NCBI GenBank assembly: GCA_964491515.1
Contig: CAZBGQ010000019.1
Coordinates: 1-34,242 of the forward strand
Origin: CAZBGQ01 sp964491515
GTDB taxonomy: Bacteria > Patescibacteriota > Gracilibacteria > UBA1369 > UBA12473
Reading direction: 5' to 3'
DNA: 34,242 bases
The position numbers and the translations under genes were made by a program. The notes beneath the pieces are model-generated. The model was not told the origin of the DNA, made no database searches, and was given only the letters and a program-made list of their open reading frames with translations. Below, piece by piece: positions 8,753-15,920 of this stretch. Position 1 is the stretch's first letter. Each line of letters opens with the position of its first letter.

Positions 8753-11281
8753 CTATGTAATTTGATACAAGGTCATCGTGGGTCGATAAACCACGCGTGT
8801 GAAATACTTATCTGCGAATTTCCTGAAATCTGCGAATTGTTGGTGAAGCGGCCCATTAGGATTTGCCTCCACATTTAAAGAATCATTCATCAAAAGGATG
8901 TATCCAAAATTCTTTTGGCGTAGTCGATCCAACGTTACCTGAGGGTTGTCATCTAAGAACGCGCATACGAATGTATTGAGTAGCGGATCCCTAAATACGC
9001 GCCGATCATTTTCCTTAATATAGTAGTCCAAAAATCGTCCCACAAAATAAATATTCTTCTCTAAGGATTCGTCCGAATTTACCACCTCTGCCATCTCGTC
9101 AGCTCCTGGCATTACCTGGCTTATATAAAGAGCTTCGTCCATCAAGCCACCTGCATAAAGCAATTTTCCGCTCTGATTGACGGTATCTGAGAAGCGAAAC
9201 AGGAGTGACATCACCAACCAAATAGCAAGAACCACATACGTCCATTTCTCAGTTCTCCATGCCTTTTCATAGATCAGCAAAAGCCCTAGAAGCAACGGCA
9301 TTCCATACCAAATAATTCCATTGGACGATACAAGCCATAACGCTCCGTACAACAGCGTGAAGCCGGAGAGAGAGCGGAATGCTGGTTCCTTTTTTCTTAT
9401 CTCAGGCCAAGCAAATAAAGTAAACACCGCAAAGCCCAGAAATAAAAACCCAATATCTGTAATGCGATTATTTTTGAGTTTTGAGTTAATAGATGATTCC
9501 CACAAAATGCCTAATGTGGTTTTTAATGAACGATCTTTTTCTCCGGTGTATAACTCAAATTCATCGTACTCAAACACATTCACGCACGCATTTTGATCGA
9601 TTCCAAATTCTCCTGGGATTAGCCGGACAGCTTCTCTACTCCCTGTTAAAAGATCTTTCGGATGCACTGACTGCGCTTGCAATCCATTAAAAACAAACCA
9701 AGGAGCGAGGAGCAGGATGATAATTCCGGAGGGAATCACGAACGAACTAAGGAGCTGCTTTTTTACCTTTCCCTGCTTAATCAATGTTCCAAATGCTACG
9801 CACGCCACAAGCACCAACCCGACTAAGATCATTTGTTGCGTTGAGCTTTCCGATGATTCAATCGGCAATAAATAACCCATCCCTCCTAATGCAACCAACC
9901 CCGCAGCCACCACGCTTACAAGGCCTACGGATCCCCACAATACTGTCGCCATAAATCCAAAAATCACGATCACCAAATTCACGGTCGTAAGCTTAATCCC
10001 GAATGCAATTCCTAACCACAACCCTAAATAGAGCAATGATTTTTTAGCCTTTTTAGGGTGAGCTTTTTGCTTCGCCCATTCGATGGTTGATTCGATGGCC
10101 AACAGGGAAAAAAAGAGCAAAGGTAGATCGATTTTAAGATCTATATTCATTAGAAAATTAACCATCGGAAGGCTAATGAATAAGGCGAGTATGCCCAATC
10201 CAACATGCCATCCCCTATACTTTGAAATAAGCACAAACAATAAAGAAAGCGCCATCAAATTAGCCCATTGGCTTATTTGCATTCCCCATAAGGCGCCGCC
10301 CACTACAAACTGTCCCAAACTGATGATCAATTCAAAATTATAAATAGGAACCCCCGAAATTAGTTGGCCATAATGCACAAGCAAATTAGGAGTGTTGTGA
10401 TATCGCGTCAAAGAATCAAACCCCACGGGAAAGGGGGCAATGGTATCTATTATGTTCAAACTAAGAAAGATTCCGACAACTATAAACACCGGGACCACCC
10501 ACCAATTTTTCTTAGAAATTTCGATCAGTGAGTGACTTTTCTTCAAAGAAACTAGTAAAAATTTCAGCGTACGCGCTCCAAACATCGCCAACAACCCAAT
10601 CCAGATCGTGACACTCAGAGGTGTCATTATTCCCATGATTCCCAATGCAAACAAACCTGCCATGGTTATTCCTAGGCCTATGCCAATCGATTGAAAAAAC
10701 CGGAGAGCGCTCCATTTTTTTTGTCGTGATGCCGTGGCTCCCACACCAAAAAATAAACACGTCAGAACGATCCAAAAACTCACAACCTTAAGCAACATAA
10801 ATGCAAAACTCACACTAAAGTCAGGAATCGATTTAGTTAGAAATAGTTCTTGTAGTTCTTCGGGGAGCGCCTCCTTTCCATTGCTCCAATCCAAAACCGT
10901 GCTTCCTCGCATTAGCCCCGGAACAACTCCTGGGCTTAATTCGGCTCCCTCTTCGACCAATGCAATGTTGCCTCCTTCTTGGAATATCATCTGAAAAGGC
11001 GAATTAAATACCGCCGGATCGGCCGTACTATAAATAAACATTCCAGTTAACCACGTCATAAGCAGTGCAAATAAAAGCCCCTTAAGGGGTGTGATCTTAA
11101 GATGCTTTTTTGCCCGCGAAAAAAATAGTATTCCCCCAGCGATCAATCCCCATACTAAGAAAAGCTCCAGGAAACTTTTCCAAAAGAAAAGACTGGTTCC
11201 GTAATAGTCGTGAGAGGGTATATACCATCCAAATACATAGACGAGCCAAACACCGCCGAAAATATTTTTTAGGAGAGACAT
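8753..11281 (-). CDS. GT-C-like multi-membrane glycosyltransferase, paralog 2
   Basis: 842 residues, many hydrophobic segments. The membrane segment near 261-278 is followed by PFPVGFDSLTRYHNTPNLL (about 283-301), matching the first outside loop of paralog 1 at 3144-5597, with Asp 289 in the GT-C catalytic position. DLKIDLPLLFF parallels DVKVEMPLLFF in paralog 1. The C-terminal soluble part contains ENDRRVFRDP and a motif like LDRLRQKNFGYILL, again shared. Both proteins also have a soluble insertion near residues 100-150. It starts 9 bp after ispG and is probably co-transcribed. A lipid-linked sugar transferase is likely; substrate unknown. The second acidic residue next to Asp in paralog 1 is Ser here. 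Confidence 0.7.
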   Translation of the reverse strand: MSLLKNIFGGVWLVYVFGWYIPSHDYYGTSLFFWKSFLELFLVWGLIAGGILFFSRAKKHLKITPLKGLLFALLMTWLTGMFIYSTADPAVFNSPFQMIFQEGGNIALVEEGAELSPGVVPGLMRGSTVLDWSNGKEALPEELQELFLTKSIPDFSVSFAFMLLKVVSFWIVLTCLFFGVGATASRQKKWSALRFFQSIGIGLGITMAGLFALGIMGIMTPLSVTIWIGLLAMFGARTLKFLLVSLKKSHSLIEISKKNWWVVPVFIVVGIFLSLNIIDTIAPFPVGFDSLTRYHNTPNLLVHYGQLISGVPIYNFELIISLGQFVVGGALWGMQISQWANLMALSLLFVLISKYRGWHVGLGILALFISLPMVNFLMNIDLKIDLPLLFFSLLAIESTIEWAKQKAHPKKAKKSLLYLGLWLGIAFGIKLTTVNLVIVIFGFMATVLWGSVGLVSVVAAGLVALGGMGYLLPIESSESSTQQMILVGLVLVACVAFGTLIKQGKVKKQLLSSFVIPSGIIILLLAPWFVFNGLQAQSVHPKDLLTGSREAVRLIPGEFGIDQNACVNVFEYDEFELYTGEKDRSLKTTLGILWESSINSKLKNNRITDIGFLFLGFAVFTLFAWPEIRKKEPAFRSLSGFTLLYGALWLVSSNGIIWYGMPLLLGLLLIYEKAWRTEKWTYVVLAIWLVMSLLFRFSDTVNQSGKLLYAGGLMDEALYISQVMPGADEMAEVVNSDESLEKNIYFVGRFLDYYIKENDRRVFRDPLLNTFVCAFLDDNPQVTLDRLRQKNFGYILLMNDSLNVEANPNGPLHQQFADFRKFADKYFTRVVYRPTMTLYQIT

Positions 11282-11290
11282 ACGGAGAGT

Positions 11291-12415
11291 TTACGCTTTC
11301 TCCCGAATCAATGCCAGAAACTCATCAAGCAGCTCATCTTCGGGAATATTTCCTTTATAAAGCTCTCCCTTATAATACAAATTTCCCTGTTTTCTTCCAC
11401 CAGCAATGGCAAAATCTGCTTCCTTGGCCTCCCCAAGTGCATTCACCACACACCCCATAACAGAAATGCGCAGGTCTTTTTTGATGTTTTCCTTCGCAAT
11501 CATTTCCTTAACGTCATTGACGAGTGGAATAAGATCAATGTCGATCCGCCCACAAGTAGGACACGAAACAATGTCCGGCTCTTTTGTGTAAAGTCGCAGC
11601 GCTTTTAGAATTTCTTTGCAGGCCTCGATTTCATGAATGGGGGCATCAGAAAGAGAGGTTCTAATCGTATCACCGATGCCTTTATTGAGAAGAGTCCCAA
11701 ACGCCACCGCACTTTTAACAGACCCAGCAAACTTGGGGCCAGCTTCGGTTACGCCTAAATGAAGAGGAATATCGCATTGCTTTGCCAGAAGTTCATTTGC
11801 ACGAATCATGGTGAGTGGCTGACTGGATTTCAAGGAAATCACTAGATTGTCAAAATTTCTATCTTCAAAAAACGTAAGCCACCTCAAAGCGGAATCGACC
11901 ATCGCATCCGCGGTTGGAGCCCCATATTTCTCCCATAAATCTTGCTCGAGAGACCCCGCGTTCACTCCAATCCGAATGCATGCACCTTTTTCCTTGGCTC
12001 GTACGAGAATTTTTTCAAGCATGTCGAGTTGAGCACGAGTGATGTGAGTGGGCGCATGGTTGGGGTCAAAATTAGCAACAATGTTTCCAGGATTTATACG
12101 AATTTTATCAGCACCTCTATCGAGTGATGCTAGGGCTAATCGTGCATCAAAATGAATATCTGCAACAAGGGGAATATGAATTTGGGCCTTAATGTCAGAA
12201 AGAGCTTCGGCGGCTTCCATGGTTGGAACAGCCACCCGGATCAAATCGCAATCTGCTTTTTCCAGTTCGAGAATTTGAGCCACCGTTTTCTTAATGTCTT
12301 CCGTTTTAGTCGAACACATTGATTGAATCGCCACTGGGTGTTTATGCCCAATCTGAACCGAGCCGATAGTGGCCGTACGTGTTTTTCGTCGAGATTTGAG
12401 TGTAATAAGGTGCAT
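11291..12415 (-). CDS. ispG: 4-hydroxy-3-methylbut-2-enyl diphosphate synthase (IspG/GcpE)
   Basis: 374 residues. It reduces MEcPP to HMBPP with a [4Fe-4S] cluster. The N-terminal TIM-barrel part begins RRKTRTATIGSVQIGHKHPVAIQSM and includes DCDLIRVAVPTMEAAEAL and DIHFDARLAL. The cluster ligands are in CPTCGR and MGCVVNALGEAKEAD, with IAGG near the end. Length and motifs fit the short bacterial form. It is the first gene of the minus-strand cluster. The predicted promoter (12424-12452) ends so close that the mRNA would start within about 2 nt of the ATG. dxs and ispH, needed to complete the pathway, are not in the window. Confidence 0.97.
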   Translation of the reverse strand: MHLITLKSRRKTRTATIGSVQIGHKHPVAIQSMCSTKTEDIKKTVAQILELEKADCDLIRVAVPTMEAAEALSDIKAQIHIPLVADIHFDARLALASLDRGADKIRINPGNIVANFDPNHAPTHITRAQLDMLEKILVRAKEKGACIRIGVNAGSLEQDLWEKYGAPTADAMVDSALRWLTFFEDRNFDNLVISLKSSQPLTMIRANELLAKQCDIPLHLGVTEAGPKFAGSVKSAVAFGTLLNKGIGDTIRTSLSDAPIHEIEACKEILKALRLYTKEPDIVSCPTCGRIDIDLIPLVNDVKEMIAKENIKKDLRISVMGCVVNALGEAKEADFAIAGGRKQGNLYYKGELYKGNIPEDELLDEFLALIREKA

Positions 12416-12423
12416 GGAGTCTG

Positions 12424-12452
12424 ATTGTACTGCGATTTCAGTATTGTGGCGA
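12424..12452 (-). promoter_or_regulatory. Predicted promoter for ispG, near-leaderless
   Basis: Minus-strand TCGCCA (12447-12452), 17 bp, TACAAT (12424-12429). The start would fall near 12417, practically at the ispG ATG (12415). Confidence 0.4.
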
Positions 12453-12480
12453 GAGAAAGGAGGAGTATCTTTTTTCTAGT

Positions 12481-12548
12481 GTGCAGTAATGATTTTTTCA
12501 GACCATATTCCCAGGTTTGAAAATCCGCTCATGTCAAACCTACTGCAC
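12481..12548 (+). repeat. 68-nt hairpin element, copy A (upstream of infC)
   Basis: The ends GTGCAGTA (12481-12488) and TACTGCAC (12541-12548) are perfect 8-bp complements. Inside are CATATTCCCAGG (12504-12515) and TCATGTCAAA (12529-12538), both shared with copies B and C. ATAT (12505-12508) can pair with ATGT (12531-12534), and a competing 7-bp stem GGTTTGA/TCAAACC (12514-12520/12534-12540) is also possible. A T-tract precedes the element, as in the other copies. Similarity to copy B continues about 40 nt further downstream. Confidence 0.8.
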
Positions 12549-12586
12549 GGCACAAAAACTACGGGACCATTCCTCCTTATTTCTCC

Positions 12587-12615
12587 TTGACGCCGAGACC
12601 CCTTTTACCTACAAT
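12587..12615 (+). promoter_or_regulatory. Predicted promoter for infC-rpmI-rplT
   Basis: TTGACG (12587-12592), 17 bp, TACAAT (12610-12615). Predicted start near 12622. It lies 38 bp downstream of hairpin element A and excludes the upstream TTG at 12517 as the infC start. Confidence 0.6.
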
Positions 12616-12633
12616 GCCCAAGCCAAATTCGCT

Positions 12634-13176
12634 TTGGTATGCCAAAAGTTCACTAAAATCCTCTGTATAGCCAAGCAATTCCGTGTCAATCATCGCATCA
12701 ACTCGCGTACCGTTCGTCTGATCGGGGCAAATGATGAGCAGCTTGGCATCAAATCCATTGAGGATGCATTGCAACTGGCCAAAACAGAAGAGTTAGACCT
12801 CGTAGAAGTGGCGCCCACGGCCCGTCCACCGGTCTGCAAAATAATGGACTTCGGTAAGCACCTTTATAAACAGAAGAAACTGCTGCAAAAACAGCGCACC
12901 AAACAGAGGAAAAGCGAAGTCAAAGGAGTTCGCCTCAGCCTTCGAACCGGTGAGCATGATATTCAAGTTAAGATTAAGAAAGCACGACAGTTTCTCGAAG
13001 CGGGCCACAGCCTCAAGGTTGCATTGATCTTTAAAGGCCGTGAAATCTCGCACTTTGACCTGGCGGTCGAAAAAATGCAGGTCTTCAAAAAAGAACTCGC
13101 AGACATTGCCAAGGTTGACCAAGAACCAAAAAAACAGGGCTACAATCTATTTATGATTCTTTCGCCCCTTAAATAA
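12634..13176 (+). CDS. infC: Translation initiation factor IF-3, non-AUG start
   Basis: IF-3 binds the 30S subunit and checks start-codon choice. The conserved protein begins around FRVNHRINSRTVRLIG; LDLVEVAPTARPPVCKIMDFGKHLYKQKK is the N-domain end and linker, and VKGVRLSLRTGEHDIQVKIKKARQFLEAGHSLKVALIFKGRE the C-domain (given in parts: start, middle, end all match). No ATG or GTG is available. TTG at 12634 is a conventional choice; ATC at 12658 and ATA at 12667 are closer to where IF-3 normally begins. Rare start codons are the known basis of IF-3 autoregulation in E. coli (AUU). A longer frame from TTG 12517 would begin upstream of the predicted transcript start. It is followed 11 bp later by rpmI, the usual operon. 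Confidence 0.92.
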   Translation: MVCQKFTKILCIAKQFRVNHRINSRTVRLIGANDEQLGIKSIEDALQLAKTEELDLVEVAPTARPPVCKIMDFGKHLYKQKKLLQKQRTKQRKSEVKGVRLSLRTGEHDIQVKIKKARQFLEAGHSLKVALIFKGREISHFDLAVEKMQVFKKELADIAKVDQEPKKQGYNLFMILSPLK

Positions 13177-13187
13177 TTTCCCACCCC

Positions 13188-13385
13188 ATGAAGAAAAAAA
13201 CTCACAGTGCGACAAAAAAACGATTCCGGAAGACCGGAAGCAAAACCAACCCTAAGATTGTAGGACGCAAATCTGCTTCTAGCCATTTGCTTACTAATAA
13301 ATCTAAGCGTCAAAAGAAAATGCAAGGCACTCCTGTTAAAATGTCAGGCGGTGATGCGAAAGTCATCAAGAAACTACTTCAATAA
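13188..13385 (+). CDS. rpmI: 50S ribosomal protein L35
   Basis: 65 residues, the normal L35 length. The basic N-terminus (KKKTHSATKKRFRKTGSK) and the centre SSHLLTNKSKRQKK are typical. It sits between infC and rplT as in most bacteria. The ATG is preceded by TTTCCCACCCC, with no Shine-Dalgarno sequence. Confidence 0.97.
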   Translation: MKKKTHSATKKRFRKTGSKTNPKIVGRKSASSHLLTNKSKRQKKMQGTPVKMSGGDAKVIKKLLQ

Positions 13386-13403
13386 TTCCTAAATTTTTTT
13401 ACC

Positions 13404-13823
13404 ATGGTACGAGTTAAGCGAGGCGTCACACAACGACGACGACATAAAAAAGTTCTAAAAGCTGCAAAAGGTTACCAAGGACAACGCGGAAATCTTTATC
13501 GACAAGCCAAACAAGCGGTTATGAAAGCCGGCTTGCATGCGTATCGTCACCGACGAGAGAAGAAACGTGAGATGAGAGCTTTGTGGATTCTTCGTATCAA
13601 TGCAGCCACTCGTGCACTTGGCATGAGCTACAGTCGATTCATTGCGGCTCTTCAAGACAAGAACATCCTATTAGACCGTAAAATGCTAGCACATCTTGCC
13701 GCTACTGAACCGGCTGTCTTCACTGAAATCGTAAACACTGTCTCTACTACAACCAAGAAAGCTACTCCTAAAAAGGTAGAAGCTAAGAAAGAAGTTGTTA
13801 AAGAAGAAGAAGCTACGGTTTAG
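13404..13823 (+). CDS. rplT: 50S ribosomal protein L20 with basic-acidic C-terminal tail
   Basis: 139 residues. The L20 body is clear: VKRGVTQRRRHKKVLKAAKG, GYQGQRGNLYRQAKQAVMKAG, YRHRREKKREMRALWI, RINAATRALGMSYS and LDRKMLAHLA. Normal L20 is about 115-120 residues; here about 20 extra residues (TTTKKATPKKVEAKKEVVKEEEATV) form a low-complexity tail. It starts 18 bp after rpmI with no Shine-Dalgarno sequence. The stop overlaps by 2-3 bp the stop of the convergent gene at 13820, leaving no room for an intrinsic terminator outside coding sequence. Confidence 0.97.
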   Translation: MVRVKRGVTQRRRHKKVLKAAKGYQGQRGNLYRQAKQAVMKAGLHAYRHRREKKREMRALWILRINAATRALGMSYSRFIAALQDKNILLDRKMLAHLAATEPAVFTEIVNTVSTTTKKATPKKVEAKKEVVKEEEATV

Positions 13824-14203
13824 CCCGAACTTGAATCCTCAAAGACAGGCCTTGCCCCAAACTCTGGAATCAGTTTGGCATTTTCAGCAGCGCTTTGCAT
13901 GACCTGCGCGGAGGTAAATCCTTCTGGTGGATCTGCGAGCAATGCGTGGTAGCCGTATTCCGTTTGAGTGCCATCTGGATCAACTCGAAGCCACCTGGAA
14001 GTAGTCCCGCCTTCTTCTTTCAGATAAAACCATTGAGTGGTGCTTGGTGTTTCTAAGGCAGCCATTGCCATGCCTAAGCGTCCGTCCGTTGGACGAATCT
14101 CTCCTGGAGAAAGATCCCCGGAGGCCCTCTGATCCTCCTCTCGAACTATAGGCTCTGACCCGAGCTCACTAGGATCATTATCAGCCCCTAAAGATTCTGC
14201 CAT
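13820..14203 (-). CDS. Small hypothetical protein
   Basis: 127 residues, acidic, with no signal peptide or membrane segment. The first 45 residues are polar and low in structure; the rest (TTQWFYLKEEGGTTSRWLRVDPDGTQTEYGYHALL) looks like a small folded domain with paired beta strands, followed by a helix (TSAQVMQSAAENAKLI). I do not recognise a family. It has its own predicted promoter (14229-14258), which supports it being a real gene, and it ends against rplT. Confidence 0.6.
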   Translation of the reverse strand: MAESLGADNDPSELGSEPIVREEDQRASGDLSPGEIRPTDGRLGMAMAALETPSTTQWFYLKEEGGTTSRWLRVDPDGTQTEYGYHALLADPPEGFTSAQVMQSAAENAKLIPEFGARPVFEDSSSG

Positions 14204-14228
14204 GGAAAATAGTTATTAATAGAGAAGC

Positions 14229-14258
14229 ACCATAGCCAATCTCCCCTGGTTTCGTCAA
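14229..14258 (-). promoter_or_regulatory. Predicted promoter for the gene at 13820-14203
   Basis: Minus-strand TTGACG (14253-14258), 18 bp, TATGGT (14229-14234). Start near 14222, about 19 nt before the ATG. Confidence 0.45.
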
Positions 14259-14276
14259 CCCCTTCCCCTAAACAAC

Positions 14277-14561
14277 CTAGTACCTAATCTTAAAACCCTC
14301 GTAGATTTCAGCGTCGAAGTCTTCTTTTACATCGACGGACTCAACTTTGGCGTGAGCAGGACCATCATGGCACCATTTCACAAATCGATGCGTGAATTCT
14401 TCCGGTCCTTGAATGACAATATGGAGTTCGTGCCCTCCGGGTTCATTTATGGCCCAGCCGGTTAGCCCCAATTCGCCCGCTAAATCTTTGGCATTGTCTC
14501 GAAAGAAAACGCCTTGCACATGGCCTTTGACGGTGATTTTTAAGGTTGAAAGAGAAGACAT
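14277..14561 (-). CDS. acyP: Acylphosphatase
   Basis: 94 residues from Met 14561. It hydrolyses acyl phosphates such as acetyl phosphate or carbamoyl phosphate. The signature GHVQGVFFRDNAKDLAGELGLTGWAIN contains the catalytic Arg (FFRD) and Asn (WAIN); the second strand pair ends with HIVIQGPEEF. A longer start at 14585 exists, but the predicted transcript starts near 14584, so Met 14561 (MSSLSTLKITVKG) is preferred. It diverges from murF through an overlapping promoter pair. Acetyl phosphate made by the phosphoketolase in this window would be a possible substrate; that link is inference. Confidence 0.92.
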   Translation of the reverse strand: MSSLSTLKITVKGHVQGVFFRDNAKDLAGELGLTGWAINEPGGHELHIVIQGPEEFTHRFVKWCHDGPAHAKVESVDVKEDFDAEIYEGFKIRY

Positions 14562-14569
14562 AAGAGGGA

Positions 14570-14598
14570 TGGTCAAACAGTACACTTTTCAGTATAAT
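14570..14598 (+). promoter_or_regulatory. Predicted murF promoter
   Basis: TGGTCA (14570-14575), 17 bp, TATAAT (14593-14598). Start near 14605, about 26 nt before the ATG. Confidence 0.55.
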
Positions 14599-14619
14599 TT
14601 AGTCCTGAAAATTCATCAA
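14591..14619 (-). promoter_or_regulatory. Predicted acyP promoter
   Basis: Minus-strand TTGATG (14614-14619), 17 bp, TATACT (14591-14596). Its -10 overlaps that of the murF promoter on the other strand. Confidence 0.55.
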
Positions 14620-14630
14620 TTTTTTGTGCC

Positions 14631-15911
14631 ATGGGAATCAAATCAATCGCCAAGAAAGCTGTGCTGATGGGAATGGAGCCGCTCACACGGTGGAGACTCC
14701 GAAAAATTAATCCCGAAATCATTGGAATCACTGGATCGGTCGGGAAAACCAGCACTAAAGAAGCGATTTACTCAGTGATATCAAGTCAGGTTCCCACCCA
14801 TCGAAACAAAGGAAGCTACAATACTGAGTTTGGATTGCATTTATCTATCTTAGAACAAGCATCAGGGTATTCCTCTCCATGGAAGTGGGGACTGGCACTC
14901 GCTAAGGGGGCGTTCAATACATTCATGATAACTGAGCCACCCTACCGGAAATTAGTCCTGGAAATGGGCGCAGACAAACCTGGAGATCTTGATTATCTAC
15001 TTAGAAATGTTCAGCCGAAAATTGGCGTACTCACGGCCGTAAAAGAGGCTCATTTGGGAGAGGGACATTTCCCAAATATTGAATCGATTTTGGAAGAAAA
15101 AGCTAAATTAGTAGAATCACTTCCGGAAGATGGCTGGGCGATTTTGAATGCAGACGATACACGTGTTGCTGGCTTGGCCCCGAAACTTCGATGTCATGTC
15201 ATGTTGATTGGTATGTCTTCTAAAGCGGACTTGCGCGCCAAGCATGTGGAAAGTGGCCGTGATGGATTGCGATTCACATTAGCGTATGAAAACCAGTCTC
15301 ATCCTATTCACTTGCCGCAACTTATTGGAGAACACCAAATTTACGTGGTATTGCCGGCGATTTCAGTGGGGTTTTTGATGGGCATGACCTTACCTAAAAT
15401 CATTGAAGCACTGAAGGATTTCAAGCTTCCCCCTGGACGAATGAATCGGATAGAAGGTCGAGAGGGCTCACTCATCATCGACAGCTCATACAATGCGTCT
15501 CCAGACACTATGGAGGCCGCGCTCGAAGTCCTGCGAAGCCTGCCCGGGCGTAAAATCGCGGCCCTTGGATCTATGAATGAACTAGGAGAACATGCGGAAA
15601 GTGCACACCGTCACATCGGAAAACTTGTGCCTCAATGTGCGGATATGCTCATTACGGTGGGGGAGTCTGCTCGATTTTACGCCGATCAAGCGTTGTCTCA
15701 CGGACTATCCTCCGACTTTGTGATTCAGTTTGATAGCTCTAAAGCGGCTGGAGAATTCCTGAAAAATAAAATCCGAAAAGATGATGTAATCATGGTAAAG
15801 GGTTCTCAAAACAAGGTTCGTATGGAATATTTAATACAAGAAATAATGGCACACCCCAAACAGGCATCCGATCTGTTGGTACGTCAAAGTGCTCACTGGA
15901 AAACTCACTAA
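14631..15911 (+). CDS. murF: MurF-type Mur ligase lacking the N-terminal UDP-binding domain
   Basis: 426 residues. MurF adds D-Ala-D-Ala to UDP-MurNAc-tripeptide. The ATP loop GITGSVGKTSTKEAI is at about 33-47, whereas in E. coli MurF it is near residue 107, so the usual first domain is missing. The central domain has KGSYNTEFG, LEMGADKPGDLDYL and LNADD; the C-terminal domain has DSSYNASPDTMEAAL, ALGSMNELG and VKGSQNKVRMEYL, all MurF-like. The N-terminus (about 1-30) is a basic amphipathic stretch. I believe this short form is common in CPR bacteria (recollection, not checked). It starts an operon with the delta' subunit 9 bp downstream. Confidence 0.88.
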   Translation: MGIKSIAKKAVLMGMEPLTRWRLRKINPEIIGITGSVGKTSTKEAIYSVISSQVPTHRNKGSYNTEFGLHLSILEQASGYSSPWKWGLALAKGAFNTFMITEPPYRKLVLEMGADKPGDLDYLLRNVQPKIGVLTAVKEAHLGEGHFPNIESILEEKAKLVESLPEDGWAILNADDTRVAGLAPKLRCHVMLIGMSSKADLRAKHVESGRDGLRFTLAYENQSHPIHLPQLIGEHQIYVVLPAISVGFLMGMTLPKIIEALKDFKLPPGRMNRIEGREGSLIIDSSYNASPDTMEAALEVLRSLPGRKIAALGSMNELGEHAESAHRHIGKLVPQCADMLITVGESARFYADQALSHGLSSDFVIQFDSSKAAGEFLKNKIRKDDVIMVKGSQNKVRMEYLIQEIMAHPKQASDLLVRQSAHWKTH

Positions 15912-15920
15912 TCTAACTTT

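Noticed and set aside
12481..12548. Element A as an integron attC site
   Set aside because: The outer arms lack the RYYYAAC/GTTRRRY boxes, the three copies are not between cassette-like genes, and no integrase is in the window.
12517..12633. infC start at TTG 12517
   Set aside because: This stretch is part of hairpin element A and precedes the predicted transcript start; its residues do not look like IF-3.
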